Positions 42,331-52,376 of a stretch of DNA of 64,000 bases are shown one piece after another. The stretch is from Roseibium sp. Sym1 (lineage in GTDB: Bacteria; Pseudomonadota; Alphaproteobacteria; Rhizobiales; Stappiaceae): NCBI RefSeq assembly GCF_027359675.1, contig NZ_CP114787.1, positions 128,103-192,102 on the forward strand. Direction: 5' to 3'. The notes under the pieces were generated by a model. That model did no database searches. It saw nothing but the letters and a program-made list of their open reading frames with translations, and was not told where the DNA came from. A program made the position numbers and the translations under genes. Numbering within the stretch: position 1 is the first letter of the stretch; every line of letters begins with the position of its first letter.

Positions 42331-43635
42331 CTATTGGTATGCGTTGGGAAACACGATGTCCTGGTCGACCAGGACGTTGAAGCGATAGCCTGGCCTAATC
42401 TTAAGTGTCGGCTGCAAATTGAGGTTCTTTGACACGGTCTGCTCCGAAATCTGGCTGAAGGTCTCGGCAAAAGACCGTCGCGCCGCATCGGTGGAAGTGT
42501 TACCATTCAGCGTATTGCCCTGATCCTCGGGCAACAGCATTTCGGTGCCGGCGCCGATCAGAGCTACCAGGATCGCCGATCCGAAGGTGCGCAGATAGTG
42601 GTTGTCGACCTGATCGTGGAAACCGCCGTAGCCGGCGCCGTCAGTTCCGGCCATGCCTCCGATCTGCAGGGTCGAACCGTTCGGGAAGATGATGTCGGTC
42701 CAAACAACGAGCACCCGGTTCTGCCCGAACGTCACCTCTGAATCGTAGCGCCCGAACAGCTTTGCGCCCTGTGGGATCAACAGCCGCCTCCCTGTCGCGC
42801 TGTCATGGACATTCTGCGACACCTGCGCGGTGATGCGGCCGGGAAGATCGGAATTGATGCCGGTGATCAGCGTGGCCGGAATAACCGAGCCGCGCTTCAG
42901 CTCGAACGGCGACATTTGCGGCACCACGGAGTTCGGCAGATAGCCGAGGTCCGCGATGTCCTGGTTGAAGAACTGCTGTTTGGACGCCTGCCCGTTCGGG
43001 TCGGCAGCCTGGCCGATGCCGGATTGAAGAGCGGCGCTATAGAGATCGAGCGCACTCGCCGGCCGGTTCGCGGCCGTCACTCCCGTTTGCTGAGACGTCG
43101 GCGTCGCCGCAGCATTCGTGTTTTCGAGGTCCTTCAGGTTGACTGCGATCGGAGAGTCGAAGGCGGCACCTTCAGCCTGGATGCTCGCCATCTGCTGACG
43201 CTGATACTCTCTAAGCACCTGTTCGTCCTGTTCGCGCTGCAGCCGCGCCCGCCACACCTCTTCCGGCTCGAGCGTCGGCTGAGGGGCGGTTACGACGGTC
43301 GGCGTCGGCTCTGGTTCCCGCTGAAACGGGTTTCTCGGTCGCTCAGGCTCCTCGCTTGGTGTCGGCTGGACCACGACGGGCTGTGGCTCGCCGATGATCC
43401 CGTCCGGCACACCTTGCTTCAGGCGCTCAGCGTCGTTGGAAGCGGGCCGCGCTGACGACGGCTCGATTTGCGGATCGCCCCCGAACTGCAACCCTCGCGA
43501 CGACAGCCCGTAAAAGATCACCGCCAGAAAGATGACGACCAGCAGGATGGCGACGATCACTGGTACGCGATTGAGGCGCCTGATGCGCGGTCCGTCTTGC
43601 GGACCGGCGCCGCCGAGTTTCAGGGACTCGGTCAT
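42331..43635 (-). CDS. trbI: Conjugal transfer protein TrbI (VirB10-like)
   Basis: 434 aa. The start at 43635 overlaps the trbH stop (ATGA). There is a short cytoplasmic N-terminus, one membrane helix ('VPVIVAILLVVIFLAVIFYG'), a Pro/Glu-rich periplasmic linker, and the C-terminal VirB10 beta-barrel domain ('RGSVIPATLITGINSDLPG', 'LLIPQGAKLFGRYDSEVTFG', 'RPGYRFNVLVDQDIVF'). It spans the envelope and links the inner-membrane channel to the TrbG/TrbH outer-membrane core. It is the last trb gene. Confidence 0.95.
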   Translation of the reverse strand: MTESLKLGGAGPQDGPRIRRLNRVPVIVAILLVVIFLAVIFYGLSSRGLQFGGDPQIEPSSARPASNDAERLKQGVPDGIIGEPQPVVVQPTPSEEPERPRNPFQREPEPTPTVVTAPQPTLEPEEVWRARLQREQDEQVLREYQRQQMASIQAEGAAFDSPIAVNLKDLENTNAAATPTSQQTGVTAANRPASALDLYSAALQSGIGQAADPNGQASKQQFFNQDIADLGYLPNSVVPQMSPFELKRGSVIPATLITGINSDLPGRITAQVSQNVHDSATGRRLLIPQGAKLFGRYDSEVTFGQNRVLVVWTDIIFPNGSTLQIGGMAGTDGAGYGGFHDQVDNHYLRTFGSAILVALIGAGTEMLLPEDQGNTLNGNTSTDAARRSFAETFSQISEQTVSKNLNLQPTLKIRPGYRFNVLVDQDIVFPNAYQ

Positions 43636-44099
43636 GATGCGCCATCCGATCCGCGCTGCATGACAGACAACGGGCTGGCCGGTGTCGCGCCCGTGGCGCT
43701 GAGCGTGTACATGCGGGTCAGCTCGACCTTCAGGGTCGAGAGCCGCACCAGCATGCCGCCCTCGAAAGGATCGATCGAATAGGCCAGCGGCGTCACCGCG
43801 GTTCCCTCGGTCGCCTGATCGGTGACAACGGCATAGCCACATTCGCGAAGCGCCGCCTCGAGGGCCAGGCCGAACAGGGTGTCACTTCCGCGCAGCTTGA
43901 TCGTGGTCGTGCCCGGCCCGACCTGCTCCGCCAGCCGCCCCACCATGTCGCCGGCAATGGCATTCGCCGATTCCGGCGTGAGTTGGGCCGTGACTTCGCT
44001 CCGGATGAGGCCGGGTCCACTCATCGTCTGGCACGCAGCCAGCATCGTCAGGAGCACCAGGGCGGCCGGGAGACGGAGCAGGTTTCTGATCGCGCGCAT
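43632..44099 (-). CDS. trbH: Conjugal transfer lipoprotein TrbH
   Basis: 155 aa. The N-terminal lipoprotein signal 'LPAALVLLTMLAACQTMSGP' has a lipobox ending AAC, giving an outer-membrane lipid anchor. The body ('GSDTLFGLALEAALRECGYA') matches TrbH of rhizobial plasmids, which is thought to play the VirB7-like role in the outer-membrane core. The stop overlaps the trbI start and the start lies 4 bp after trbG. Confidence 0.88.
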   Translation of the reverse strand: MRAIRNLLRLPAALVLLTMLAACQTMSGPGLIRSEVTAQLTPESANAIAGDMVGRLAEQVGPGTTTIKLRGSDTLFGLALEAALRECGYAVVTDQATEGTAVTPLAYSIDPFEGGMLVRLSTLKVELTRMYTLSATGATPASPLSVMQRGSDGAS

Positions 44100-44103
44100 C
44101 GCC

Positions 44104-44928
44104 CTACCCTCCCCGCCGGATCGTGATCTTCTGCTGCTGCCGGCCGACGCCCGACACCAGGATCGCGCGATCGATGTTGTAGTCGACGACCATCATCGCG
44201 CCGTTCATGCGGTAATTGACGATCCGGTTCTCACCGCCGGAAACGACGAACAGGACCGGGGCCTCCTGCCCTGACAACGAGGACGGAAACTGGATGTAGG
44301 TCTTCATCCCGTCGCTGTAGATCCGGGTCGGCCGCCAACGCGCCGCGCCGCTGATGTGGAATGCGAAGTCCAGCTGGTCGGCGGGCACGCCTGCGCCCGG
44401 CACAACGCTCGCCTCGATGCGCGCATTGATTTCAGCAAACCGCGCATTGATGTCTTCAGGATAATCGAAGCCGACGCGGGCCATATATTGGCTGTGATGC
44501 GATTTGAGCTGAATATGATAGGTCCGCCGCGAGGTGGTCACGACCATCGAGGTGACCAGACCAGCTTCGGACGGTTTGACGATCAGGTGAATCGCCTGCC
44601 CGCTCGGCGCACCGGAGGTTGCCGGTTCGACCTTCCAGCGCACGGTGTCGCCAAGAAGGACGTCGCGCAAGACCTCCCCGGCCTGAAGCTCGATATCGCA
44701 GACCTGCAGCGGCGAGCAGACGACTGACGGCTGAACCTCGCCGTAAAGGAAAATCACCTTGCCGTCAGCGCCGCGCGTCACGACGCCCTGCCGGTGCTGC
44801 CATTGGCCGGAGAGCTGCGTGCCGCGCGCTTCGTTGCTTGTGAGCTGCTGTCCGTATGCGGGCAGCGTAGCGGCCGCGATCATCATGCCGGCGCAAAGCG
44901 CGATGCTGCGGATTTTCTTTTTTTTCAT
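44104..44928 (-). CDS. trbG: Conjugal transfer protein TrbG (VirB9-like)
   Basis: 274 aa with a signal peptide ('[20 protein letters not shown]'). The VirB9/CagX domain shows '[20 protein letters not shown]' in the N-lobe and '[20 protein letters not shown]' in the C-lobe. The product forms the outer-membrane ring with TrbH and TrbI. A 76-bp gap to trbF is the largest within the operon. Confidence 0.95.
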   Translation of the reverse strand: MKKKKIRSIALCAGMMIAAATLPAYGQQLTSNEARGTQLSGQWQHRQGVVTRGADGKVIFLYGEVQPSVVCSPLQVCDIELQAGEVLRDVLLGDTVRWKVEPATSGAPSGQAIHLIVKPSEAGLVTSMVVTTSRRTYHIQLKSHHSQYMARVGFDYPEDINARFAEINARIEASVVPGAGVPADQLDFAFHISGAARWRPTRIYSDGMKTYIQFPSSLSGQEAPVLFVVSGGENRIVNYRMNGAMMVVDYNIDRAILVSGVGRQQQKITIRRGG

Positions 44929-45004
44929 TCACCTATCCTCCGGGGCCCATTCAGGTGGGCCGCATGTCTTTGCCCCAGACGTTGCCGTCTGGCGCCAATG
45001 CGGC

Positions 45005-45679
45005 TCAGAGCTGCGCCGTCCAGTCAAAATCCTTCAAGTAAAGTCCGATGGGGTTGAGGCGGATCACCGCCTCGTCCTGCGGCGGGGTCAGCGTCACGGT
45101 GGCGACACCACGGAACCGTCTGGTCGCGAGCTCCTTGCCCTGCCGATCCCGCTCATACTCAGTCCAGTCGATCTGGTAGCTCTGATTGGAGAGCGGCACG
45201 ATATTGGTCACCTCGACCGCGACGGTCAGAGACCGCGCGCGGTCAAACGGTGAGTTGCTCCGGAACCAGGCATTGACCTTTTCGGTCGCCGGGTCGGGCG
45301 ACCTGAGATGCGCATAAGCCCGATCGATATATTGCTTCTGGACGACGGTGTCGGGCGTCACCGAGCGGAAGTTCGATACGAAGCTCCCGAGCGTCGCGCG
45401 CACGACGCGTGGGTCCGCGTACTCGATCTGTTGCGGGAACCCTGTCGTTGCAGCCGTGCCGAGCTTGTCGACCTCGACGACATAAGGGACCAGCTTGACC
45501 TGCGTGCTCTGATAGAGCGCGTAGGAAAATCCGATGACCGCCATGAGCATGCCGGTCACGCCAACGATCCTCCAGGCTGCGGCTGCCTTCACATATGACC
45601 CGTAGCGCTCGTTCCATTCCTGGCGTGCGGCGAGGTAGGGATTTTCCGGAATAGTGGTTCTGGCCATGGTTTCTGTCAC
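45005..45679 (-). CDS. trbF: Conjugal transfer protein TrbF (VirB8-like)
   Basis: 224 aa from a GTG at 45679 that overlaps the trbL stop (GTGA) and is preceded by GAGAA; an ATG at 45667 would give 220 aa. '[20 protein letters not shown]' is the typical TrbF N-terminus, followed by one membrane helix and the NTF2-like VirB8 periplasmic domain ending '[20 protein letters not shown]'. It nucleates assembly of the inner-membrane complex. Confidence 0.93.
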   Translation of the reverse strand: MTETMARTTIPENPYLAARQEWNERYGSYVKAAAAWRIVGVTGMLMAVIGFSYALYQSTQVKLVPYVVEVDKLGTAATTGFPQQIEYADPRVVRATLGSFVSNFRSVTPDTVVQKQYIDRAYAHLRSPDPATEKVNAWFRSNSPFDRARSLTVAVEVTNIVPLSNQSYQIDWTEYERDRQGKELATRRFRGVATVTLTPPQDEAVIRLNPIGLYLKDFDWTAQL

Positions 45680-46842
45680 GCTTTCTCGTCACGGTTCGGT
45701 CGGGAGGCGGGACGGCCTTGGGACTGGCCAAGCTTGGCGTTGGCAAGTCCAAGGGTCGAAGCGCCCCACGTGCCCGGAACACCGATCGCCTTGTCGCGGG
45801 CGGCCGAGGCGGCGGCACCGCCAGCGGCGTCCATGCCGCTCGCCATGCCCTTGAGAGCCGCGCCTCCGAATGAACTGCCGGCGGCGCGGGCATCGGAATA
45901 GGCCGCCGCCCCTGCCCGCGCCCCGCCCACGGCCAGCGCCGCGCCGCCTGCCGCGAAGCTTGCCGCCTGGGCCCCGTGACGGATGGTCTCCATTCCGCCC
46001 GTGACCGAGACGCCCTGAACCATGCCCTGCACGATGTTGGGGACATACATCGCGATGACGAACACCACGACAGAGATGCCGGCGATCGCCAGCGTCGCCA
46101 GAAACTCGTCGCCCGTCGTCGGCGAATTGGCGAGGTTGATCAGAACCTCAGACCCGATCCGCGCGATCATCACCAGCGCCATCAGCTTCATGCCGACGGA
46201 AAACGCATAGATCAGGTAGCGGACCGAGAAGTCCTTGGTGAAGCTCGAGCCTCCCAGACCGAGCATGATCATGCCGGCCAGAAGCCCGACATACATCTCC
46301 ACCATGACCGAAACGAAGATCGCCGCGACCAGGCTGAAGCAGATGACCGTGATGACCATTGCGAAGACGGCCGCGATCGCCAGCGCGTTGTCCTCGAACA
46401 GGCCGAACTGCGCCTTGGCGGACATGGCGCTCGCGACCTCAAGCCCTGCATTGAACACGTTCGCGGGGGAAGCCGAACCGCCGTCGGCGCCGATCTGGAA
46501 CAGGCTGTCGACGACCGCTTTCGTAAAATCCGGACCCTGTTCGAGAATGAAGACGAATAGACCGATGAACATGATGCGGCGGACAAGCTCGGCGAACCAG
46601 GTGTCGAGAGACGCCGCCGAGATCGCCAGCCACACGGCGGCGATCCCGACCTCGATGCCGGCGAGGATCCAGAACAGAGACCGCGCCGCGTCAAGGATCG
46701 TTGTTTCCCAGCCCTGAGCGGCTGTCGCGATCTCGTTTTCGAGACTGGTCAGCAAGCTGCCTTCCTGGGCCAGTGCGGGATTGGCCCAGAGAGAGACGCC
46801 TCCGATCAGGATAAGGGCGAGCCTAGTTTCCGGACGTGCCAT
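45676..46842 (-). CDS. trbL: Conjugal transfer protein TrbL (VirB6-like)
   Basis: 388 aa polytopic inner-membrane protein with an N-terminal signal-like helix ('[20 protein letters not shown]') and five or more central helices ('[20 protein letters not shown]'). The C-terminal third is a soluble Gly/Ala-rich tail ('[19 protein letters not shown]'), a usual TrbL feature. It forms part of the translocation channel. It overlaps trbK at its start and trbF at its end. Confidence 0.93.
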   Translation of the reverse strand: MARPETRLALILIGGVSLWANPALAQEGSLLTSLENEIATAAQGWETTILDAARSLFWILAGIEVGIAAVWLAISAASLDTWFAELVRRIMFIGLFVFILEQGPDFTKAVVDSLFQIGADGGSASPANVFNAGLEVASAMSAKAQFGLFEDNALAIAAVFAMVITVICFSLVAAIFVSVMVEMYVGLLAGMIMLGLGGSSFTKDFSVRYLIYAFSVGMKLMALVMIARIGSEVLINLANSPTTGDEFLATLAIAGISVVVFVIAMYVPNIVQGMVQGVSVTGGMETIRHGAQAASFAAGGAALAVGGARAGAAAYSDARAAGSSFGGAALKGMASGMDAAGGAAASAARDKAIGVPGTWGASTLGLANAKLGQSQGRPASRPNRDEKA

Positions 46843-47026
46843 CGGCCCCGCCTTCCGACTTACCCCAGCGCGGTCGCATCTCCTGGCCGCCCTCGAGATC
46901 GAAGTGCTGCCGTTCCGGCGCGGCGGCCGCCGCCGGCGCTTCCGGTTGTGTGGTTACGTTCCAGACAACGATGCCGACGACGACAACGACGATCGCGCAG
47001 ATGGCGATGATGAAGAGCCTGATCAC
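46823..47026 (-). CDS. trbK: TrbK-like putative entry-exclusion protein
   Basis: 67 aa. One N-terminal membrane helix ('LFIIAICAIVVVVVGIVVWN') is followed by a short polar tail ending 'FDLEGGQEMRPRWGKSEG'; the GGQEMxPxW motif is the hallmark of the alternative TrbK of rhizobial trb operons. It overlaps trbJ by 4 bp and trbL by 20 bp. Its expected role is blocking redundant transfer from donors carrying the same plasmid. Confidence 0.85.
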   Translation of the reverse strand: MIRLFIIAICAIVVVVVGIVVWNVTTQPEAPAAAAAPERQHFDLEGGQEMRPRWGKSEGGADGTSGN

Positions 47027-47823
47027 CAGCGCGGTTCCATCGTCTGTCCGCCGGATGTCGACGGTGTGGTCGAATCGAAGAACTCCTCACGGCGATTCTG
47101 CGCGAGGTCCTTTGCCGCTTGCTCGGACTGATACCAGGTGCCCATCATCGTCACCTGTTGCGACACGAGCCCGCGCAGCTTCTGTGCCTGGGCGACCTGC
47201 TGGGCGGCGATCTCATGGCCGACCTGCAGCGCCTGCATCTGGCCGACCGAGGACTGCGACATCGACCGGAGCTGGCTCATCGTCGATTCCTCGGAGCTGA
47301 ACTGGTCGGCCGTCAGTCCCGCCGCCCTGAGTGTCGCTCCGATCGTGTCGCGGTTGGTGTCGGACCAGTCCTGATAGCTCGACGAGAAGGTCTGCCCGTT
47401 GGCGAGGTCTGACTTGAAATCGGCAAAGCTCTCGAACCGCTGCCGCAGCACGTCATCGGCATTGCCCATCGAGAAGGCGATCGATTGACCCTGCTGGACG
47501 AGGCTCTGCAACTGCATCAAATCGCTTTCGACCTGGCCCCAGACATGGCTCGGCAGCGTCAGCGTGTTCTGCAGCATGTTCTCGTAGATCCTCAGCTGGT
47601 TCTGGATCTGCTCGGCGAGCTGCGTGATCTGGGTGACCTGATTCTGGATTTGCTCGGCCGACTGGCCGACGAGACCGACCAACTCGCCATTGTTGAGGAT
47701 CTGCGTGAATTCCGTCGCTCCGAAGAACCCGCCACCGCCAGCCTGGGTGCTTGTGACCGACGAGGCTGAGAGGATTACGGCTATCGCAATCCTAGCTGTG
47801 CGTGAGAATGCGCTTGGCATCAT
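47023..47823 (-). CDS. trbJ: Conjugal transfer protein TrbJ (VirB5-like)
   Basis: 266 aa from ATG 47823 (a second ATG follows at once at 47820); GGGGAG lies upstream and the long frame beyond 47823 is antisense-like sequence inside trbE. A signal peptide ('IAIAVILSASSVTSTQAGGG') precedes a helical, Gln-rich coiled-coil region ('QIQNQVTQITQLAEQIQNQL'). Like VirB5 it is a minor pilus/tip component. The start overlaps the trbE end by 32 bp. Confidence 0.92.
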   Translation of the reverse strand: MMPSAFSRTARIAIAVILSASSVTSTQAGGGGFFGATEFTQILNNGELVGLVGQSAEQIQNQVTQITQLAEQIQNQLRIYENMLQNTLTLPSHVWGQVESDLMQLQSLVQQGQSIAFSMGNADDVLRQRFESFADFKSDLANGQTFSSSYQDWSDTNRDTIGATLRAAGLTADQFSSEESTMSQLRSMSQSSVGQMQALQVGHEIAAQQVAQAQKLRGLVSQQVTMMGTWYQSEQAAKDLAQNRREEFFDSTTPSTSGGQTMEPRW

Positions 47824-50239
47824 CCACTCCCCTTTCCTCCAGCCAGGCCGCCGGCCATTCCTCGCCATGCGCCTCGCTGAGCTGATCAATGCGTTTGAGA
47901 TTGTCCTTGCCCGAAGCCCCGACGAAGGCGAGCGCAACGGGCCCGAGCGACATATCGAAAAGTCGCCGGCCTTCGGGCGAGGCGACGTAGTATTCGCGCT
48001 TGGGAATAGCCGTGGCGACGATTTCGATCTGCCGGTCGTTGAACCCGATCCGTTCGTAGAACTCGCGCGTGCCCGATTCCCGCGCCGCTCCATTAGGCAG
48101 GCAAATCTTGGTCGGGCAGCTCTCCTTCAAGACATCGATGATGCCGGACTGCTCCGCATCCGAGATCGACTGAGTGGCAAGGACGACCGCGCAATTGGCC
48201 TTGCGCAACACCTTCAGCCATTCCCTGATCTTGTCGCGGAACATCGGATGGCCGAGCATCAGCCAGGCCTCGTCGAGGACGATGAGGCTTGGGCTCCCGG
48301 TGAGGCGCTTTTCGATCCGGCGGAAGAGATAGAGCAATACGGGCACGAGATTGCGCTCGCCCATATTCATCAGTTCCTCGACCTCGAAAGTCTGGAACGA
48401 TCCAAGCGTCAGACCATCCTCTTCCGCATCGAGGAGCTGACCCATCGGCCCGTCGACCGTGTAGTGCTGCAGGGCGGTCTTGATCTCGCGCATCTGCACG
48501 CCACTGACGAAATCGGACAGCGAGCGCCCGCGAGCGTCCGCCAGGAGACCGATCTGCCGGGCGATCGCATTGCGGTGGTCCGGCGTGATCGTCACACCCT
48601 GCATTGCGACGAGCGTCTCGACCCACTCGGCGGCCCACGCACGATCACCATCCGTCGAGAGCTCGGCCAGCGGGCAGAAAGCGAGCGCTGTCCCCTCCCC
48701 TGCACCGATCTCGTAGTGATCTCCGCTGGCGGCCCTGGTCAGCGGATAGAGCGACTTGCCCTTATCGAATGCGAAGATCTGCGCGTGCTCGTAGCGCCGG
48801 AACTGTGCGGCGATCAGCGCCAGCAGTGTCGACTTGCCCGATCCCGTCGGGCCGAAGATCAGCGTGTGACCGACGTCGTCGACGTGAAGATTCAACCGGA
48901 AGGGAGACGAGCCGCTGGCGACCTGCATCAGCGGCGGGGCGTTGGGCGGATAGAACGGACATGGCGCGACGGCGCTACCCGCCCAGACGGAATTGACCGG
49001 AATGAGATCGGCAAGGTTGCGGGTGTTGATCAGCGGTTCGCGGACATTTGCGTAGCTGTTCCCCGGCAGGCTGCCGAGATAGGCCTCAGTGGCGTTGAGG
49101 GTTTCGATGCGGGCGCCGAAGCCTTCCGCCTGGATGAGCCTCCGGACGGCCTCTGCCTGATCGCGCAAACGGGCTTCATCCGTGTCGAACATCACGATGA
49201 CGGGCGTATAATAGCCATAGGCAACGAGTTGAGATGATGCCGCGGCGATCGCGTCCTCGGTCTCGGCGACCATGGTCATGGCGTCCTGGTCGACCGAACG
49301 GCTCTGGGTCTGAAAGAGCTGATCGAAGAAGGGACGTACCTTTTGCTGCCACTTCTTGCGGGTGCGCTCGAGTTTTTGCCGCGCTTCCTGGTCGTCAAGG
49401 AAAATGAACCGGCTTGACCAGCGATAGGTCAACGGCATCAGGTCGAGCGAATTGAGGATGCCGGGCCAGCTCTCGGCCGGAAACCCGTCGATGCCGACGA
49501 CGGCGAGATAGCTGCCATCGACCATGGGCGAGAGCCCGTGATGGAATTCGGCCGTCACCAGCCAGTCGAGATACATCGGGATTGCCGGCAGTCTGACCGG
49601 ATAGTTCCCGCCGAAAATGCAGAACCGGATGAACTGGAAGAGTTCGTCGTAGCGCGCTTCGTCGCCGCTCTCCGGATGAACGACCGTCCGCGTGACCATG
49701 CGGCGGATCATCAGAACATTACCGAGATATTGTTCGACCTCCCGGATCGAGGTCTGGAAAGAGGTCAGCACCCCGTCGGCATAGGTTTGCGACCGACTTC
49801 CTTCGTCCGAATAGACGTAACGGGCCATGGCCGAACGGCGCGGCTCCGGCGGCCGATAGGTCAGGATCAGCGCATGCTGGCTTTCGTAGTGGCCGCGCTC
49901 GGCCATGAAATGGTCGCGACGCTGCTCGTCGATGGCGCGGGTCACCGGGTCGGGGAAATGGCAATCCTCGCGCGCGGGATAGGCCGTTGTGGGGACGCGA
50001 ACCGCCTCGACCTGGATCATCCAGCCCGACCCGAGCCGCGAGAGGACGGCGTTGATCTGCCGCGAGACCTCGTTGCGCTCGATATTGGTGGAGCTCTCTG
50101 AATCCGGCCCGGCGAAATACCATCCGGCCATCAGCGAACCGTCCTTCAACAGGATGACCCCGTCGGCAACCAGACCGGCATAGGGCAACAGGTCGGAAAA
50201 GGACGGTTTTGAGTTCCGGAATTGCTTGAGGGCCACCAT
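47792..50239 (-). CDS. trbE: Conjugal transfer ATPase TrbE (VirB4-like)
   Basis: 815 aa, full length. CagE/VirB4 N-domain, then a P-loop 'LIFGPTGSGKSTLLALIAAQ' near residue 461 and Walker B 'SLIVLDEAWLML' near residue 656. 'GNSYANVREPLINTRNLADL' is a family signature before the P-loop. It is the membrane-associated motor needed for pilus assembly and substrate transfer. All catalytic motifs are intact, so the system looks functional. Confidence 0.96.
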   Translation of the reverse strand: MVALKQFRNSKPSFSDLLPYAGLVADGVILLKDGSLMAGWYFAGPDSESSTNIERNEVSRQINAVLSRLGSGWMIQVEAVRVPTTAYPAREDCHFPDPVTRAIDEQRRDHFMAERGHYESQHALILTYRPPEPRRSAMARYVYSDEGSRSQTYADGVLTSFQTSIREVEQYLGNVLMIRRMVTRTVVHPESGDEARYDELFQFIRFCIFGGNYPVRLPAIPMYLDWLVTAEFHHGLSPMVDGSYLAVVGIDGFPAESWPGILNSLDLMPLTYRWSSRFIFLDDQEARQKLERTRKKWQQKVRPFFDQLFQTQSRSVDQDAMTMVAETEDAIAAASSQLVAYGYYTPVIVMFDTDEARLRDQAEAVRRLIQAEGFGARIETLNATEAYLGSLPGNSYANVREPLINTRNLADLIPVNSVWAGSAVAPCPFYPPNAPPLMQVASGSSPFRLNLHVDDVGHTLIFGPTGSGKSTLLALIAAQFRRYEHAQIFAFDKGKSLYPLTRAASGDHYEIGAGEGTALAFCPLAELSTDGDRAWAAEWVETLVAMQGVTITPDHRNAIARQIGLLADARGRSLSDFVSGVQMREIKTALQHYTVDGPMGQLLDAEEDGLTLGSFQTFEVEELMNMGERNLVPVLLYLFRRIEKRLTGSPSLIVLDEAWLMLGHPMFRDKIREWLKVLRKANCAVVLATQSISDAEQSGIIDVLKESCPTKICLPNGAARESGTREFYERIGFNDRQIEIVATAIPKREYYVASPEGRRLFDMSLGPVALAFVGASGKDNLKRIDQLSEAHGEEWPAAWLEERGVDDAKRILTHS

Positions 50240-50245
50240 GGTCGG

Positions 50246-50545
50246 TCAGTACCTCCGCCAGGGTGACGATGTCGGCCGATAGCTCGGCCGGTATCCGATG
50301 TGGCGCAGATAGACCTGCCGCATCATCGGGTCGGCTTTCGCCATGATGCGCAGCACGCCGACAACGCTGATCCAGATCGCAATGCCCAGCAACACCGAGA
50401 ACCAGGTCAGCACGACGAAGATCAGGATGACCGTCGCCAGACCGGTCACGAGCACGAGCTCGCGGTCCGCGCCCATCAGATGGTTCGGCCGCGACAGCGC
50501 GCGATGGATCCGCGCGGTAGCGAGGGGAGCAACGGATTCAGCCAT
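50246..50545 (-). CDS. trbD: Conjugal transfer protein TrbD (VirB3-like)
   Basis: 99 aa from ATG 50545, which overlaps the trbC stop by 8 bp; the longer frame to 50566 is less likely. It has the typical N-terminus ('[20 protein letters not shown]') and two closely spaced membrane helices ('[20 protein letters not shown]'). VirB3-like proteins assist pilin handling together with the VirB4 ATPase encoded 6 bp downstream. Confidence 0.92.
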   Translation of the reverse strand: MAESVAPLATARIHRALSRPNHLMGADRELVLVTGLATVILIFVVLTWFSVLLGIAIWISVVGVLRIMAKADPMMRQVYLRHIGYRPSYRPTSSPWRRY

Positions 50546-50909
50546 CGCTCCCCTCCCCCGCCGCACTCAGGTCCGCCTGACCAGGGAGATCAATCGAGGC
50601 GCCCGATGCGCCGAACAGACCAACGATCTGCGTTGCGCCAAGCAGGATGCCGGCGACGAGCACGACATACATCAGCCGTCGCGCGAAATCGTTGAGCTCG
50701 CCGCCGAAGATCAGCATGCCGCCGGCGACCGCGACGGCGGCAAGGGCGATGAAGCCCGCCACCGGCCCCGTGATCGATTCCTGGATCGTCTGCAAAGGCC
50801 CTTCCCAGGGCAGGCTGCCGCCGGAGCTGGCAAGCGCCGGCGTTGCGGCGGCGCAGGCGACGGCAATCAAGAGCCCCATAGTTACGGGGCGGCGGAACTT
50901 ATGCGGCAT
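50538..50909 (-). CDS. trbC: Conjugal pilin TrbC (VirB2-like)
   Basis: 123 aa. ATG 50909 follows GAGGACAG and overlaps the trbB end; upstream ATGs at 50921 and 50957 are possible. A signal peptide ends '[20 protein letters not shown]', and two hydrophobic helices ('[20 protein letters not shown]', '[20 protein letters not shown]') form the pilin hairpin. The '[15 protein letters not shown]' segment is conserved in TrbC. The C-terminal tail is acidic and short. Confidence 0.92.
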   Translation of the reverse strand: MPHKFRRPVTMGLLIAVACAAATPALASSGGSLPWEGPLQTIQESITGPVAGFIALAAVAVAGGMLIFGGELNDFARRLMYVVLVAGILLGATQIVGLFGASGASIDLPGQADLSAAGEGSDG

Positions 50910-51870
50910 GGCTGTCCTCATCGATCTGTGCGTGATGTTCGGTTTCGTAAGTCGCACCGTCGAAGCCTCTGAGCCGCATCACATCGCGGACACGGCGACC
51001 TGTGGCGGTGCGTTCGATGGAAACGACGAGATCGACCGCTTCCGCGATGACCTCGCGCATTGGCTGTTGGCTCGCTTCTGCGGTGAGCTGCTCGAGGCGC
51101 CTGAGGGCGGAGTGCGCGTTGTTTGCGTGGATTGTCGTAATCCCGCCCGGGTGACCGGTGTTCCAAGCCTTCAGGAGCGTCAGCGCTGCACCGTCCCGAA
51201 CCTCGCCCACAATGATCCGGTCTGGCCGAAGACGCATCGTGCTCTTGAGTAGCCGACCCATGTCGACTGTGTCCGTCGTGTGCAGGCAAACCGCGTTCTC
51301 CGCCGCGCACTGGATCTCGGCCGTGTCCTCGAGGATAAGCAGACGGTGCGCTGGCGTCTCGCTGACGATCTCGGCGATCACCGCGTTGGCCAGGGTCGTC
51401 TTGCCCGACCCGGTGCCACCCGAGACAACAATGTTCAGCCGATCATGGACTGCGTGACGGATCAGGCTGGCCTGCAGCTTGGTCATGACGCCGCCCGACA
51501 CATAGTCCGACAGCGGGATCAGCCGCGAGGCACGTCGGCGGATCGTGAAGCTCGGTGCGCTCACGACCGGCGGCAAGAGGCCTTCGAAGCGATGGCCGTC
51601 GATCGGCAACTCGCCTGAGATGATCGGCTGCTCCTCATCGACCTCCGTCTGCAGCGCATGGGCGACGCTGCCGATGATGATCTCGGCAGCTCCGGGCTTG
51701 AGCTCACCAATGCGCGCGATCCCCTCCCCCAGCCGTTCGATGAAGAGCCGTCCGTCCGGATTGAGCATCACCTCGACGACATCGGCGTCTTCGAGCGCGG
51801 CGCAGATCGTCTCGCCGAGGGCATCGCGCAGCTTGCGGATCAGCCGTGACCGGGAGGACGACGCAGTCAT
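50899..51870 (-). CDS. trbB: Conjugal transfer ATPase TrbB (VirB11-like)
   Basis: 323 aa. The VirB11 secretion ATPase has Walker A '[16 protein letters not shown]' (about residues 148-163), an Asp box ('[20 protein letters not shown]') and Walker B/His-box region '[20 protein letters not shown]'. It forms a hexamer that energises assembly and transfer. It is the first gene of the trb operon; in pTi the AHL synthase traI would precede it, but here 506 bp of control DNA and then divergent repA follow. Confidence 0.95.
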   Translation of the reverse strand: MTASSSRSRLIRKLRDALGETICAALEDADVVEVMLNPDGRLFIERLGEGIARIGELKPGAAEIIIGSVAHALQTEVDEEQPIISGELPIDGHRFEGLLPPVVSAPSFTIRRRASRLIPLSDYVSGGVMTKLQASLIRHAVHDRLNIVVSGGTGSGKTTLANAVIAEIVSETPAHRLLILEDTAEIQCAAENAVCLHTTDTVDMGRLLKSTMRLRPDRIIVGEVRDGAALTLLKAWNTGHPGGITTIHANNAHSALRRLEQLTAEASQQPMREVIAEAVDLVVSIERTATGRRVRDVMRLRGFDGATYETEHHAQIDEDSHAA

Positions 51871-51991
51871 TGCGTCTCTCCTCTCGGTGCAATCCGGGCA
51901 CCGTCATTTCGACCAAACAAGGTTTGCATCACATCCGCCACTGCTACTCAAAGGTGAGTTGTGGCTTTTGATGCATGAGATGGAATCGGTC

Positions 51992-52013
51992 ATCCCGGCA
52001 GTTCTGCCGGGAT
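51992..52013. promoter_or_regulatory. tra-box-like palindrome 1 (core CCCGGCAGTTCTGCCGGG)
   Basis: A 22-bp palindrome, interrupted only by its TT centre, with the 18-bp core at 51994-52011. Its central GCAG-TT-CTGC matches the centre of the Agrobacterium tra box (GCAGATCTGC) at 9 of 10 bases. It lies 122 bp upstream of trbB and shares CCCGGCA-n4-TGCCGGG with the second copy. A likely TraR-type binding site. Confidence 0.65.
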
Positions 52014-52059
52014 CGTGCCTCGATTGGCGCTGGAACGGTTTCTGGCTGGGGCTTTGAGG

Positions 52060-52079
52060 CGACTCACTTTGCTGAGTCG
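52060..52079. promoter_or_regulatory. Short inverted repeat in the trbB-repA control region
   Basis: CGACTCA (52060-52066) pairs with TGAGTCG (52073-52079) across 6 nt, lying between the two tra-box-like sites. It could be a hairpin in a leader transcript or an operator, for example for RepA/RepB autoregulation. Confidence 0.4.
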
Positions 52080-52150
52080 GGTTCGAAATTGGCGGAATTC
52101 TGCGAATCTCGGCTTGTCGATGTTTGCCGATCGGAAGATTTATCGATGGG

Positions 52151-52170
52151 CCCCGGCAAATATGCCGGGG
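52151..52170. promoter_or_regulatory. tra-box-like palindrome 2 (core CCCGGCAAATATGCCGGG)
   Basis: Palindrome with 8-bp arms and an 18-bp core at 52152-52169 of the same form CCCGGCA-n4-TGCCGGG as copy 1. It lies 158 bp from copy 1 and 207 bp upstream of repA. Its location suggests that the quorum regulator also acts on the repABC promoter, as on pTi plasmids. No gene is seen between 51871 and 52376. Confidence 0.6.
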
Positions 52171-52376
52171 AAAGAATCTGGCGACGTTTTTACGAGTTCT
52201 GCGATAACAGTATGAAAGATAAAAGGAAAATAGCCCTCTTGGTAGCGACTTTCGGATTTGCAGCCGACTCGTGTTAAGGGCTCGTTAACCAAAATAATCT
52301 TGCTGGGCCACGCTTCCTGGGTATGATCACGGAAATTCGCCCGTTCTGCGAAATAACCGTGATTGAAGAGATTAGC

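Noticed and set aside
47690..49237. 515-aa plus-strand open frame inside trbE/trbJ
   Set aside because: The minus-strand trb genes are well conserved; the plus frame is their shadow.
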